The notes under the pieces: model-generated
Database searches by the model: none
What the model was told of the DNA's origin: nothing
The model's input: only the letters and a program-made list of their open reading frames with translations
In this document: positions 38,590-47,966 of the stretch, piece after piece
How positions within the stretch are numbered: position 1 is the first letter of the stretch
Layout of the letters: every line of letters starts with the position of its first letter
Made by a program: the position numbers and the translations under genes
Assembly (NCBI RefSeq): GCF_026011715.1
Contig: NZ_BRVM01000003.1
Span: forward strand, 3,297-67,296
DNA: 64,000 bases
Reading direction: 5' to 3'
From: Cytobacillus sp. NCCP-133
GTDB lineage: Bacteria; Bacillota; Bacilli; Bacillales; Cytobacillaceae

Positions 38590-40971
38590 ATGCTTACCTA
38601 CATAAAAAAAATAGTTGGCGACGATCAGCAGCGCCGATTAAAGAAATATATGAAGCAAGTAGAAAAAATTAATGCTTTGGAGCCTGAATTTGAAAAGCTA
38701 TCTGATGAAGAGCTGCGACTAAAGACGGAGATTTTTAAAGAGAAGGTCCAAACCAGCAATTCAGTTGAGGACGTGAAATTGGAGGCTTTTGCTGCCGTCC
38801 GTGAAGCCTCAAAACGCGTTCTAGACATGCGCCATTTTGATGTTCAAATGATTGGCGGGCTCGTATTGAGTGAAGGGAATATTTCCGAAATGCCTACAGG
38901 GGAAGGAAAAACACTTGTTGCTTCCCTGACAAGCTATCTGCAGGGCTTAACAGGCAAAGGCGTTCATGTGATCACCGTAAATGATTATCTGGCGAAGCGC
39001 GACCGGGAACAGATTGGCCAAATTCATGAATTTCTTGGCCTAAGAGTCGGCCTTAATATTTCAGGCATGTCGCTTGCAGAGAAGCAGGAGGCGTATCAAG
39101 CTGATATTACATACGGTGTGGGCAATGAATTTGGCTTTGATCATTTGCGGGATAAAATGGTCTTCGATGTCAAACAGCGCGTACAGCGCCCCTATCACTT
39201 TGCCATCATTGATGAAGTGGACAGCATTCTGATTGACGAAGCGAAAACACCTCTTATCATTGCCGGAAAAACAAGTGTCAGCAAGGATTTCCACTCTCTA
39301 TGTGCCCGAATTGTAAAGACGTTCAAAGAGGATGTTGATTATATCTTTGACCGTGAAACGAAAAGCACCAACCTGACAGAGGAAGGCATTGCCAAGGTGG
39401 AGCGCGGCTTCGGGATCGATAATATGTATGATTTGGAGCACCAGACACTCTATCATTATATGATTCAGGCCTTGCGTGCACGCGTAATGTTCCAGCGTGA
39501 TGTTGATTATATTGTAAAAGATAACAAGATTATGCTTGTTGATATGTTTACAGGCAGGATTATGGATGGCCGCACATTGAGCAATGGCCTTCATCAGGCT
39601 CTTGAAGCCAAGGAAGGCGCCGAAGTGACAGAGGAAAACAAAACACAGGCTTCCATCACCATCCAAAACTACTTCCGCCTTTATCCTAAGCTTTCCGGGA
39701 TGACCGGAACGGCGAAGACAGAAGAAAGTGAGTTCCGTGAGCTGTATGGGATGGATGTGATCCAGATTCCGACTAATAGACCCATTGCCCGCAACGATTA
39801 TGAAGACAGAATTTTCATGACACCTGAGCAGAAATATGATGCTGTAACAGAAGAAGTGAAAAAAATCCATGCAACCGGGCAGCCAATCTTAATCGGGACA
39901 ACCTCTATCATCCAATCAGAAGAAGTTGCCAAATACCTGGATAAAGCCGGACTTGCTTACGAGCTTCTGAATGCCAAAACAGTTGAACAGGAAATCCGTC
40001 TGATTACCATGGCCGGGCAAAAGGGACAAATCACGATTGCTACCAATATGGCGGGACGCGGAACCGATATTAAGCTAGGTGAGGGTGTCGCTGAATTGGG
40101 CGGTTTATATGTCATCGGAACGGAAAGACATGAAAGCCGCCGGATCGATAATCAGCTGAAAGGCCGTTCAGGCCGCCAGGGAGATCCGGGCCGTTCCCAG
40201 TTTTTCATTTCCATTAAAGATGAAATGGTTACCCGCTTTGCTTCTGAGGATTTGGAAAAAATGGAGCCGAAGCTTGTGCCTGATGAAAACGGCGAATTGA
40301 CAGGAAAGAAGATACATGAGTTTATTGACCGGGTGCAGCGTGTTTGTGAACACAGCAATTATTCTGTACGCGAATATAATTTGAAACTCGATAATGTCAT
40401 CAATGAACAGCGGGGGGTCATTTATGAGCTCCGGGATAAAATTTTATTAAGCGAAGATGTTGTGTCCATCATTGAGCCAATGGTGATGGATTATGCACGC
40501 CATATCGTTGAAACCCATTGTGACGGGGAAATGATTCCTGAGGATTGGAATATTAAGGCGATTGCCGATGAACTAAATGAGGTTCTTCCGGCCCGGATGA
40601 TTGTTTTCAAGGAATCCAGTGTGAGTGAGCGGGAAACGGTCGAAAATGCCGTCTACCCTGTGTTCGAAGAGTATGTAAAGCAGGTGGATGCGCTCAAGGA
40701 AAATAGCGCTCTGCAGTTTACGCTAAAAACGCTTCTATTAGGTTCGATTGATAAACGCTGGATCCTCCATTTGGAATCCATGGAACGCCTGAAGGAAGGA
40801 ATCGGGCTGAGAAGCTACAGCCAGGAAGACCCGATGCGCCAATACGCCCGCGAAGGCCTTCAGCTATTCGAAATGATGTACCACAGACTTGAAAAGAATG
40901 CCTGCTACCATTTAGGAACAATGGCCGCTGCAGAAGCAATGAAATTTGAAAAAACAGGGGGTAAAAGGTAA
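38590..40971 (+). CDS. secA2: Accessory preprotein translocase ATPase SecA2
   Basis: This 793-residue SecA paralogue powers export of a restricted set of proteins through SecYEG. In B. anthracis and relatives SecA2 with SlaP exports S-layer proteins. Walker A MPTGEGKT (101-108), Walker B with IDEVDSILIDEA near 205, and the helicase-like MAGRGTDIKLG and RSGRQGDPG blocks are present. It lacks the C-terminal zinc and SecB-binding tail of housekeeping SecA. AAGGAGAG precedes the ATG. It is coupled to slaP through a TAATG overlap. The S-layer gene at 28377 is its likely cargo gene. Confidence 0.96.
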   Translation: MLTYIKKIVGDDQQRRLKKYMKQVEKINALEPEFEKLSDEELRLKTEIFKEKVQTSNSVEDVKLEAFAAVREASKRVLDMRHFDVQMIGGLVLSEGNISEMPTGEGKTLVASLTSYLQGLTGKGVHVITVNDYLAKRDREQIGQIHEFLGLRVGLNISGMSLAEKQEAYQADITYGVGNEFGFDHLRDKMVFDVKQRVQRPYHFAIIDEVDSILIDEAKTPLIIAGKTSVSKDFHSLCARIVKTFKEDVDYIFDRETKSTNLTEEGIAKVERGFGIDNMYDLEHQTLYHYMIQALRARVMFQRDVDYIVKDNKIMLVDMFTGRIMDGRTLSNGLHQALEAKEGAEVTEENKTQASITIQNYFRLYPKLSGMTGTAKTEESEFRELYGMDVIQIPTNRPIARNDYEDRIFMTPEQKYDAVTEEVKKIHATGQPILIGTTSIIQSEEVAKYLDKAGLAYELLNAKTVEQEIRLITMAGQKGQITIATNMAGRGTDIKLGEGVAELGGLYVIGTERHESRRIDNQLKGRSGRQGDPGRSQFFISIKDEMVTRFASEDLEKMEPKLVPDENGELTGKKIHEFIDRVQRVCEHSNYSVREYNLKLDNVINEQRGVIYELRDKILLSEDVVSIIEPMVMDYARHIVETHCDGEMIPEDWNIKAIADELNEVLPARMIVFKESSVSERETVENAVYPVFEEYVKQVDALKENSALQFTLKTLLLGSIDKRWILHLESMERLKEGIGLRSYSQEDPMRQYAREGLQLFEMMYHRLEKNACYHLGTMAAAEAMKFEKTGGKR

Positions 40972-41870
40972 TGTTCCCTTTCTTTAGAAGAAACAAAAAT
41001 AAAAAAATGGTTTCAAAAGAAAGTGTCGTTTCATCCAAGGAGCTGACAGGAGAAGACAGCAGCCTGCAGGATGACAGCGAGGTTCCAACGGACTTGAGCT
41101 TCCCTCCTTCCTGGAGCCAAATCAGTGACGAAGATCAATATATCTATCGCTTTTTAAATAATGAATGTGCACCTTTAAAGCCATCACAGTTATCGCTATC
41201 AGGGATTGACCATCAAATCGATCCTGATAACGGCAGCCTTGTTGTCACAGCTTTCTTGCGCAACAGCTTGAATAAGCCTTTCAGCCTGAAGGAAACGCCG
41301 CTAGTCGTTCTGAACGAAAAAGGAGAAAAGGTTGCAAGCAAAAAGTTTGACTTAAAAGAGCTGGGACAGCTGGAGCCAAAAACAAGCAGACCGTGGCATT
41401 TCGTTTTTGAATGGAAGCATGTGAATGAGAAATTCCTGCCCCTTCCTGAAGAAGGCTGGAAAATCGCTTTTGAAGTAAAACCAAAGCATAAGCTGGAGCT
41501 TCACCAAAGCTGGGAAGAGAAGCTGCCAGCTGAAGAAAAAGCAAAGCTCGCAGAAATCGTGGAGAGAAAAATTCCTGCTCCGAAAGAAGGAGAAGTCAAC
41601 TTCATGGGATTGCAGGCTAATATGAAAGAAGACAACTTAACGATTACCTTGCTTATCCGCAACGGCTCTGACAAAAACGTCTCTCTTCAACAGGTGCCGC
41701 TCATTGTGGAAGATGCCGCTGGAGATGTCGTGGCAACGGGCGGGTTTAAACTTGAAGACTTTGAAGTAAAAGCCCATACCACAAAACCATGGACATTTAT
41801 CTTCCCGGGCAGCATGATCCAAAAGAATGAGCCTGATTTCAGCAAATGGCGTGCGTACGCTAAACAATAA
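40971..41870 (+). CDS. slaP: Accessory Sec system S-layer assembly protein SlaP
   Basis: This 299-residue cytoplasmic protein begins MFPFFRRNKNKKMVSKES, a basic patch, then two similar domains (about 70-180 and 190-299). Each has a beta-rich core ending in a K-P-W or R-P-W motif (TSRPWHFVFEW; TTKPWTFIF), so it is an internal duplication. SlaP is known from Bacillus as the partner of SecA2 for S-layer secretion. The start overlaps the secA2 stop (TAATG), showing translational coupling. Confidence 0.92.
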   Translation: MFPFFRRNKNKKMVSKESVVSSKELTGEDSSLQDDSEVPTDLSFPPSWSQISDEDQYIYRFLNNECAPLKPSQLSLSGIDHQIDPDNGSLVVTAFLRNSLNKPFSLKETPLVVLNEKGEKVASKKFDLKELGQLEPKTSRPWHFVFEWKHVNEKFLPLPEEGWKIAFEVKPKHKLELHQSWEEKLPAEEKAKLAEIVERKIPAPKEGEVNFMGLQANMKEDNLTITLLIRNGSDKNVSLQQVPLIVEDAAGDVVATGGFKLEDFEVKAHTTKPWTFIFPGSMIQKNEPDFSKWRAYAKQ

Positions 41871-41915
41871 GAAAAGCGCAGGGGCGACAAGCACAAAAAG
41901 CGAAGGGCGCCTTTC
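41868..41915. repeat. Partial REP-like repeat after slaP
   Basis: ATAAGAAAAGCGCA opens the element and a GCGAAGGGCGCC segment follows. This matches the start of the repeats near 58.9 and 60.3 kb but diverges after the first 15 bases. Confidence 0.35.
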
Positions 41916-41945
41916 AGACACTTTGTGAAGCTGAAAAAACATTAA

Positions 41946-41986
41946 AAATGAGCGTGCCGGTTCATTGCCGGGCACGCTCATTTATT
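41946..41986 (+). terminator. Intrinsic terminator of secA2-slaP
   Basis: AATGAGCGTGCC (41947-41958) and GGCACGCTCATT (41971-41982) form a perfect 12-bp stem with T-rich sequence after it. It lies in the 367-bp gap after slaP, which otherwise holds the partial repeat and the tagA terminator on the other strand. Confidence 0.9.
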
Positions 41987-42027
41987 CTATATGAAACGGT
42001 TCCAAATTCCAGATTGATATAAAGATA

Positions 42028-42058
42028 GAAAAACACCTATCACTACTTAAGTGATAGG
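42028..42058 (-). terminator. Intrinsic terminator of the TagA-like gene
   Basis: CCTATCACT (42036-42044) and AGTGATAGG (42050-42058) form a 9-bp stem. On the - strand TGTTTTTC follows. It stands about 180 bp past the stop of the gene. Confidence 0.85.
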
Positions 42059-42237
42059 CGCTCTCCAGAAGGCTACCAACCGAGGAAAATCTTTTTCTAT
42101 TATTCTAAGCAGAAGGAAATAATTCTCTCTGCTTCCATTCTATCATCTTGTTGTCAATCACACAATTTGTTTTTTAGTCTTTTTACAAAAAGAAATGACT
42201 TTTTTACCTATATTCCGAAAAAACCCCTTCTTCGTGC

Positions 42238-42954
42238 CTATCTCGACTTGTCACGAAGGACGGCCATCAGGAATTTCGGGAGATCCATTTGCCTTTTTAG
42301 GCGCCACGGTTCTTTCATTAAGCGATAGAACCATTCAAGTCCCAGCTTCTGGAATCCTGCAGGCGCCCGTTTGATGCGGCCGGATATCACATCGAAGGAA
42401 CCTCCGACTCCCTGATAAACCTTTGGCGCGAGCTGATTCATATGATCAATAATCCAATTTTCCTGTCTGGGGCTGCCAAGCGCCACAAAAATAATATCCG
42501 GGGCTGCATTATTTATGGTTCTGACGATTTTAGCTTCATCTTTCTCATACCCATCCAGAACACCCGCCACATGAAGGCCTGGAAACATTTCCTGCAATTT
42601 GGTTTTTGCTTCAGCTGCTATCCCTGGCTTTGCACCATAAAGGAAAACACTTTTATTGTTTTCTGCTGCTAATCTGCAAAGGCGGAGCATCATATCAATT
42701 CCTGTGACACGCTCGCTTATTTGGCCTTTCTTCAGCTTGGAAGCAAGGATAATCCCAATCCCATCAGGTATTTGATAGGTTGCTTGATTCAGCAGATCCC
42801 TCAAGGCCGGGTCATGTTGAGCTTTAACCACTTTTTCAGGATTGATCGCCACAATAAATGACTTTCTGCCTTCATTTATATCATTTAATAAATGGGCGCT
42901 TAGTTCTTCATAGTTTTCTGTGCAAACCTCTACACCTAAAAAGCGTTCTTTCAT
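42238..42954 (-). CDS. tagA: WecG/TagA/CpsF-family glycosyltransferase
   Basis: This 238-residue GT26 enzyme typically moves ManNAc or a related sugar onto undecaprenyl-PP-GlcNAc, the committed step for wall teichoic acid or secondary wall polymer. Motifs are VAINPEKVVKA, IPDGIGIILASK, ERVTGIDMM (with catalytic-type Asp), FLYGAKPG, and VALGSPRQENWI, then VGGSFDVISGRIKRAPAG. It lies just after the second UDP-ManNAc dehydrogenase, and the pair points to ManNAc or ManNAcA linkage. Which polymer it serves cannot be told. Confidence 0.92.
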   Translation of the reverse strand: MKERFLGVEVCTENYEELSAHLLNDINEGRKSFIVAINPEKVVKAQHDPALRDLLNQATYQIPDGIGIILASKLKKGQISERVTGIDMMLRLCRLAAENNKSVFLYGAKPGIAAEAKTKLQEMFPGLHVAGVLDGYEKDEAKIVRTINNAAPDIIFVALGSPRQENWIIDHMNQLAPKVYQGVGGSFDVISGRIKRAPAGFQKLGLEWFYRLMKEPWRLKRQMDLPKFLMAVLRDKSR

Positions 42955-42975
42955 TCGATCACCTTAATTTTCTGC

Positions 42976-44268
42976 TTATTGAACACCTGGGATATGTTTC
43001 GAGTCACCCAGTGTGTAAACAGCAAATCCGGCATTTTCCCATTTGCTGCGGTCTAAGCAATTTTTTGCATCGAAAACGATTTTGCTGCGCATTTTTTCTG
43101 CAACCGTTTCCGGGTTAATTTCCTTGAACACTGTATGATCTGTCAGAACGACCAGCATGTCTGCATGATCTGCTGCTTCCATCAGCTCCTGTGTTTGGCG
43201 AGGATGCTTGATTTCTTTGATATGCGGATCATAAGCAGTGAAGTCAAGGCCCAATTCCTCTAGATGGCGAAGAACGTCCATTGATGGACTTTCACGCATA
43301 TCATCGATATTGGCCTTGAAAGCAAGACCCAAAACAGCGGCTCTTCCCTGCTGGATTCCCTGCTCCTTCAGGATTTCCTGAATACGGTTAGCAGTGTGCT
43401 CAGGCATTCCATCATTTGTACTTCTGGCCAGATGAATCATTTTCGCCAGATCCGGCTGAAGCTCAACAAGGAACCAAGGGTCAACTGCGATACAGTGTCC
43501 GCCCACTCCCGGACCAGGCTGATGAATATTTACACGCGGATGATAATTAGCAAGCTTAATGGCTTCCCAAACATCGACATTGATTTTCTCACTGATTTTC
43601 GCCAGTTCATTCGCAAAAGCAATATTGATGTCGCGATATGTGTTTTCAATCACCTTCACCATTTCGGCAGTCGTCGCATTTGTAACATGGATTTCGCCTT
43701 TTACAAACGTACGATACAGCTCCACTGTTAAGCGGCTGGATTCCTCATTGATCCCGCCGATAATCCGGTCATTGTTCACAAGCTCTTCAAATACCTTGCC
43801 CGGAATCACCCGCTCTGGAGAATGGGATACAAAAAGCTCTTCTCCAAGGTTAAGACCCGTTTCTTTTAACACTGGAAGCATTACATCCTCTACCGTGCGA
43901 GGAGGAACAGTTGATTCAAGAATAACCAGGTTCCCCTTTTTAACGAAAGGAACAATCGACTGTGTTGCCTTCCTTACATATTCAAGGTTAGCCGTTTTAT
44001 CATCATTTATAGGTGACGGCACTGCAATAATAAATACATCCGCTTCCTCAGGGGATAAAGAAACCGTTAAGTTCCCGCTGTCAATCGCCTGATTCAAACG
44101 TTCCTGCAGCCCGTTCTCTTCAATATGCAGCTCTTTATTATTAATCATTCCTACAGCTTTTTCATTAACATCCATGCCATGGACCTTCAAACCGTGATTA
44201 GCAAACATTACTGCAGTCGGCAATCCGATATAGCCAAGCCCAATGACGCATAATTTTTTTGACATCAT
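42976..44268 (-). CDS. wecC: UDP-N-acetyl-D-mannosamine dehydrogenase, copy 2
   Basis: This is a second enzyme of the family, about 430 residues. It has GLGYIGLPT (10-18), SPERVIPG near 150, and catalytic Cys259 in GPGVGGHCIAVDP. It is similar to the copy at 9990 in every motif but clearly diverged in sequence, so it is not a recent duplicate. ATG 44268 and a second ATG at 44265 both follow AAGGAG; the longer frame is rejected. The TagA-like gene is 21 bases downstream. It may serve wall polymer while copy 1 serves the exopolysaccharide. Confidence 0.9.
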   Translation of the reverse strand: MMSKKLCVIGLGYIGLPTAVMFANHGLKVHGMDVNEKAVGMINNKELHIEENGLQERLNQAIDSGNLTVSLSPEEADVFIIAVPSPINDDKTANLEYVRKATQSIVPFVKKGNLVILESTVPPRTVEDVMLPVLKETGLNLGEELFVSHSPERVIPGKVFEELVNNDRIIGGINEESSRLTVELYRTFVKGEIHVTNATTAEMVKVIENTYRDINIAFANELAKISEKINVDVWEAIKLANYHPRVNIHQPGPGVGGHCIAVDPWFLVELQPDLAKMIHLARSTNDGMPEHTANRIQEILKEQGIQQGRAAVLGLAFKANIDDMRESPSMDVLRHLEELGLDFTAYDPHIKEIKHPRQTQELMEAADHADMLVVLTDHTVFKEINPETVAEKMRSKIVFDAKNCLDRSKWENAGFAVYTLGDSKHIPGVQ

Positions 44269-44549
44269 GAAAACTCCTTTTCCAAGAAAAAGTGACTTTT
44301 TTGTCATTATTATAGATGAAAGGCTTCTCTGCCCTACAAAAACCTACCCCTAATTATAACGAAAAAGGAAGAAGATGAATAGCAGAAACCATTTTGTCTA
44401 TAAAATGTAATATTTCCTTTTGTGCGTTTTGCCAGAGGATAACTGCATTTATTTTGTGTATTTTGCCCTGTCCTGAGGGATTTCATTAGATTTTCTTTTA
44501 ACAAGAGAGAAGGCAGAAGGAAGATGGGGCTGGCCTTAGCTGCAATTTT

Positions 44550-44675
44550 CTCCGGTTTGCGGATTTGAATGGTCTATTTTCAGAATTGTATGTTCGGTTT
44601 ACAGCTACCCGGGCTCAATTTGTAGAAATTCAAGTTCGATTTGCAAAAATCCAGACCCTATCTGCAATGTTCACA
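44550..44675. repeat. Six tandem 21-nt units, TTTGCAGAAAT-type
   Basis: Six successive 21-nt blocks align without gaps at 44550, 44571, 44592, 44613, 44634 and 44655. A consensus is close to GTTCGATTTGCAGAAATTCAA; each copy differs at several positions. The array lies in the 461-bp gap between the dehydrogenase gene and the coiled-coil protein gene, where no gene is supported. A frame through the array is open only because 21 is a multiple of three. Confidence 0.75.
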
Positions 44676-44688
44676 ATTAAGCCCCCTC

Positions 44689-44720
44689 ACAAAAAAACTG
44701 CCCTTTTGAAAAAGGCAGTT
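44689..44720 (-). terminator. Intrinsic terminator of the coiled-coil protein gene
   Basis: On the - strand AACTGCC and GGGCAGTT pair across a ~10-nt loop and TTTTTTTG follows. It ends just before the tandem array. Confidence 0.85.
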
Positions 44721-44729
44721 TGGGTATAT

Positions 44730-46025
44730 TTATTTTGTTTCTTCCTCTTTCTCTTCCCGCACAGGGTCTTTGGATTCTTCAGATGGCTTGTTCTCTGCTG
44801 CAGGTTCTTTTTCTTCTTTAGGAGCAGGCTCTCCGGAGTTGCCGTTATCTTTTTCTTTTGGCTGTTGACCTGCTTCATTCTTTGGCTCTTGTTTTGGCTC
44901 TTGTTTTGACTCTTGTTTTGGCTCTTGTTTTGATTCATTTTTCGCATCCTCTTGCTGATCTTTTGTTCCCTCTTGCGGCTGTTCTTTTTCTGCTCCATCT
45001 GAAGGTGCCTGGCTATCTTCACCTGGTTTTGCTGCTCCATTTTCTGCTGGCTTTTGAGCAGTGGCGGCTTCCTCTTTCTTTTTCTGTTCTGCTGCCGCTT
45101 GATCCTCCATTGCTTTTTGTGCTTTTTCTTTTGCTTGGATCCTGTCATTTATATCTGAAATCCTGCTCTGTAAGTGTTCAATGCTGCTTTTGAAGTTAGC
45201 AATAGCCGTTTTAATTTTATTTGCTGATGCTTCTAATTCGCCCAGCTTATTATTATAGCTGCTGATTTTCTCCTCTGCCTTTGTTTGTTCATCTGCTGTC
45301 TTGCTCAATAACTCAGCTGCCTTTTCCTGTAATGCACTTATCTTTGAAATTCTTTCTTCGAAGAAAACATCTTCATAATTGCATTCTTCAATAGCGCGTT
45401 CCTTAAAGCCCGTTATCTCCTCTACTAATGCTTGAATTTCCTCCATTTTGGGCTCTGCGTTTGCTGCTGCGGAATCCAGGGCATTTTGATAAGCTTCGAG
45501 CTGGCCGATCAGATTGGACAATTCACTGCTGACCGAACGTATATCATCCAGGTCCTGCTCTGCTGATGAAATTCGGCTTTCAAGACTGCTGATTTTTGAT
45601 TCTAAAGATGATCTAATGGCTTCGAGACCTTGAATGGAAGCATGGTCATCTGATGAGGGATCGGAAGGGTTTGTATGACCATTGGAGTAAGAAGGCTCCT
45701 TTATATGCTTTAATTTTGCGTCCATATCAATCGTAAGAATATCTGCTTTACGAGCCAGCGCCTGCTCTATTTCCTGGCTTAATTCTTTATAAAGGTCTTC
45801 TGACGCTGTTACATAATCCTTATCAATCACACTCGGAAAGATAAAACATGCCTGAATCGTCGTTTCCCCTTCCGCTGTACTATTGAATTGTGCATATGTA
45901 GGTGACGTCAAATGCGCGCCAACAACGATAGACGAAGAGAGAGCAAAGCTTGTTGTAAAAGCTTTAGCAATCAGTTTCCTCTTCTTTCTTCTCATTCTTT
46001 TTATCCTCACCCCTCTCGGTTCCAT
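44730..46025 (-). CDS. Secreted coiled-coil protein, DUF4047-like
   Basis: This 431-residue protein has a basic N-terminus and signal segment (about 20-45) followed by PTYAQFNSTAEGETTIQACF, resembling the N-terminal region of DUF4047 and TasA/CalY-type proteins. Residues about 120-310 form long coiled coils with heptads (SSLESKISSLESRISSAEQ). The C-terminus (310-431) is a low-complexity K/E/P/Q-rich tail with short K-Q-E-P repeats. ATG 46025 follows AGGGGG; an internal ATG at 45995 is also plausible. No sortase motif is seen. A structural role at the cell surface is an inference. Confidence 0.75.
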   Translation of the reverse strand: MEPRGVRIKRMRRKKRKLIAKAFTTSFALSSSIVVGAHLTSPTYAQFNSTAEGETTIQACFIFPSVIDKDYVTASEDLYKELSQEIEQALARKADILTIDMDAKLKHIKEPSYSNGHTNPSDPSSDDHASIQGLEAIRSSLESKISSLESRISSAEQDLDDIRSVSSELSNLIGQLEAYQNALDSAAANAEPKMEEIQALVEEITGFKERAIEECNYEDVFFEERISKISALQEKAAELLSKTADEQTKAEEKISSYNNKLGELEASANKIKTAIANFKSSIEHLQSRISDINDRIQAKEKAQKAMEDQAAAEQKKKEEAATAQKPAENGAAKPGEDSQAPSDGAEKEQPQEGTKDQQEDAKNESKQEPKQESKQEPKQEPKNEAGQQPKEKDNGNSGEPAPKEEKEPAAENKPSEESKDPVREEKEEETK

Positions 46026-46287
46026 TTCCGTGCCCCCTTTTTCTAAAAGTTCTTTATAAAAAAATATTTTTATGTTTTTTGTTCATTATATAGAATATAT
46101 TGTCATTATAATCCTTGATAATTTTAAAGAAAACCAGCAATTTTTAACGTTTTTCCAACAAAACCCACTTTTTTCATTGCTTATCTCATGTTTACGCTGA
46201 TTCTCATACATTTATTCTTTATAAAGAACATTTTTCCTGCATGGAATTCGAAGAACTCTAACGGCTCAAACCTTTTAGCCCAAATTC

Positions 46288-46413
46288 TTACACTTCCATC
46301 TCTTCCGCATGCGCCATCATGATTTCATCCATGGCTTTCACAAGCTTTAGATGGGCAAACATGGTTAAGACAGCTTCCCGCAAGTCATCTTCCACATGAA
46401 TCCCGGCTTCCAT
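46288..46413 (-). CDS. Candidate small ORF or remnant, 41 residues
   Basis: The - strand is open from ATG 46413 to TAA 46288-46290 and encodes a helical peptide starting MEAGIHVEDDLREAVLTMF, with three acidic clusters. No ribosome site is visible, and an in-frame stop lies 9 bases upstream. It may be the end of a lost gene. The other ~250 bp of this 418-bp gap are A/T-rich and show nothing else. Confidence 0.3.
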   Translation of the reverse strand: MEAGIHVEDDLREAVLTMFAHLKLVKAMDEIMMAHAEEMEV

Positions 46414-46443
46414 GCGTATCTAGATCCCTGACTTAATGAGACC

Positions 46444-47658
46444 TTATGAAACGATGTATCTGCTATAACTCCCTATCAGCCACAGCACCACCGGCACCAG
46501 TGCCAGTGAAACCACGGTAACCCCTATCCAGCCGGCAGTCTGCCAAACAAGCCCGGCAAGTGTCCCGCCTGTCGCCACACCAAGGTAATAGCTTACCAGG
46601 TAGATACTCGAAGCTCCTCCTTTATGATGGGTGGCCCGTTCGTTCACAATCGCAGCCATTAAGGAATGGGCCACAAAGAATCCCAGGCAGGTCAGACATA
46701 ATCCGACCACTACTGCCGACAAGGAGTGAACATTGGTCAGCAGGGTTCCTCCTATCAAAATAAGGGTTCCAACTGAAACCAGTGTGGTTTTTTTGAACTG
46801 AGCAGACAGCCGCCCGCCCAAAAGGGAGCCGACGATCCCGAAGCCATAAGCAAGATAGGTAAAAGAGATATTTTTTACCGAAAGATTAAAAGGAGGCTGT
46901 TCCAGATAAAACGGCAGGTACGTCCATGCTCCTGTAAATGAGAATTGGAGGAGGATTCCCATTGCAAACGCAGGAAACAGTTTCGTGTTTTTCAGGTGGG
47001 ATCCCATACCGAACAGATCTTTTTTAATCGGCTTTTTACTAGACTTGAAAAAACGGGATTTTGGCACCGTGATAAAATAAACGGCGAACAATAGAATGGA
47101 GATGCCAAACAAGAAATAGATGGACTTCTGCCAGCTGGCGATATCCGCTAGGTACCCGGCAAAAACGCGTCCAGCCATTCCGCCGATTGCGTTGGCTGCG
47201 ATATACATCGAAATGCCGAGACTGATACTTCGGGAATCCAGCTCCTCCCCTAAATAGGCAATCGCAGCGGCAGGCAAACCCGCTATAAAAAAGCCCTGCA
47301 CAAAACGCAGCACCAAAAACAGCTCAAAATTTGCGGCTATCGGCATGAGCGCAAGCGGGATCACGGTACAAATCAGCGTACTAGTCATAATCGGAACCCG
47401 TCCAATCCGATCCGATAGAAATCCAAAGAATAGTAACCCTATCACCATTGAAATCACGGCCGCTGACAGGGATAGTCCTGCTGCGGCGGACGTAATTTCA
47501 TATGATTGAACCAGCAGCGGCATGATCGGCTGCACAAAATACAAATTAGCGAATACCAATATCGACGCACTGGTCAAGGCGGTCATGATTTTCAAAAAGC
47601 CAGCATCGCGCAATGAATATTTAGTTGGTTCCTGTTGAAATTCTTTTACTGCCGTCAT
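46444..47658 (-). CDS. MFS transporter (drug/arabinose efflux type)
   Basis: This 404-residue major facilitator has 12 predicted membrane helices. The loop 2-3 motif reads GFLSDRIGRVPIM, and motif C-like Gly-rich sequence is present in helix 5. It resembles YnfM/AraJ-type proton-driven exporters. The substrate cannot be told. It has no obvious operon partner; the small ORF downstream is uncertain. A GGGTGG-type site precedes the ATG. Confidence 0.88.
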   Translation of the reverse strand: MTAVKEFQQEPTKYSLRDAGFLKIMTALTSASILVFANLYFVQPIMPLLVQSYEITSAAAGLSLSAAVISMVIGLLFFGFLSDRIGRVPIMTSTLICTVIPLALMPIAANFELFLVLRFVQGFFIAGLPAAAIAYLGEELDSRSISLGISMYIAANAIGGMAGRVFAGYLADIASWQKSIYFLFGISILLFAVYFITVPKSRFFKSSKKPIKKDLFGMGSHLKNTKLFPAFAMGILLQFSFTGAWTYLPFYLEQPPFNLSVKNISFTYLAYGFGIVGSLLGGRLSAQFKKTTLVSVGTLILIGGTLLTNVHSLSAVVVGLCLTCLGFFVAHSLMAAIVNERATHHKGGASSIYLVSYYLGVATGGTLAGLVWQTAGWIGVTVVSLALVPVVLWLIGSYSRYIVS

Positions 47659-47966
47659 GTTTCCACCCAGTTCCTTTAACGCATAAATATTCTCTTATCA
47701 TACCATTTTCTTGAAAAGGAATCGAATATTCAGACTATATTGATTCCTTTTTACCATAAATCGATCACAGATCATCGCCATACGTTTTTCAAACGAACCT
47801 AACCTTCATTCCCTCCCTCCTAAATGCTATAATAAAGGAATGTACTTTTACAGGGAGGCAAACCACCACAGAGCGGCGATTTCACTTCGGTTTTTCCGCT
47901 AAGTTATTCGATAAAATTCAGGTGGTGCCTGTCACCACAGGTGGTACCAACAAGGAGGGTATGAGG
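47659..47966 (+). promoter_or_regulatory. Promoter region of the SWIM/SNF2 operon
   Basis: An extended -10, TGCTATAAT (TATAAT at 47828-47833), is the best promoter signal; the -35 (TTCATT, 17 nt upstream) is weak. A hairpin GTGGTG-CCTGT-CACCAC at 47922-47938 lies just before the ribosome site, and its sequence resembles a common Bacillaceae intergenic repeat. No gene is seen. Confidence 0.45.

Noticed and set aside
44565..44909. 114-residue open frame starting in the 21-nt array
   Set aside because: A 21-nt period keeps any frame open; the second half lies antisense to the coiled-coil gene and is Phe/Leu-rich shadow sequence.
47922..47966. Earlier GTG start for the SWIM gene
   Set aside because: It begins in a hairpin without a ribosome site, while AAGGAGG is ideally placed for ATG 47967.
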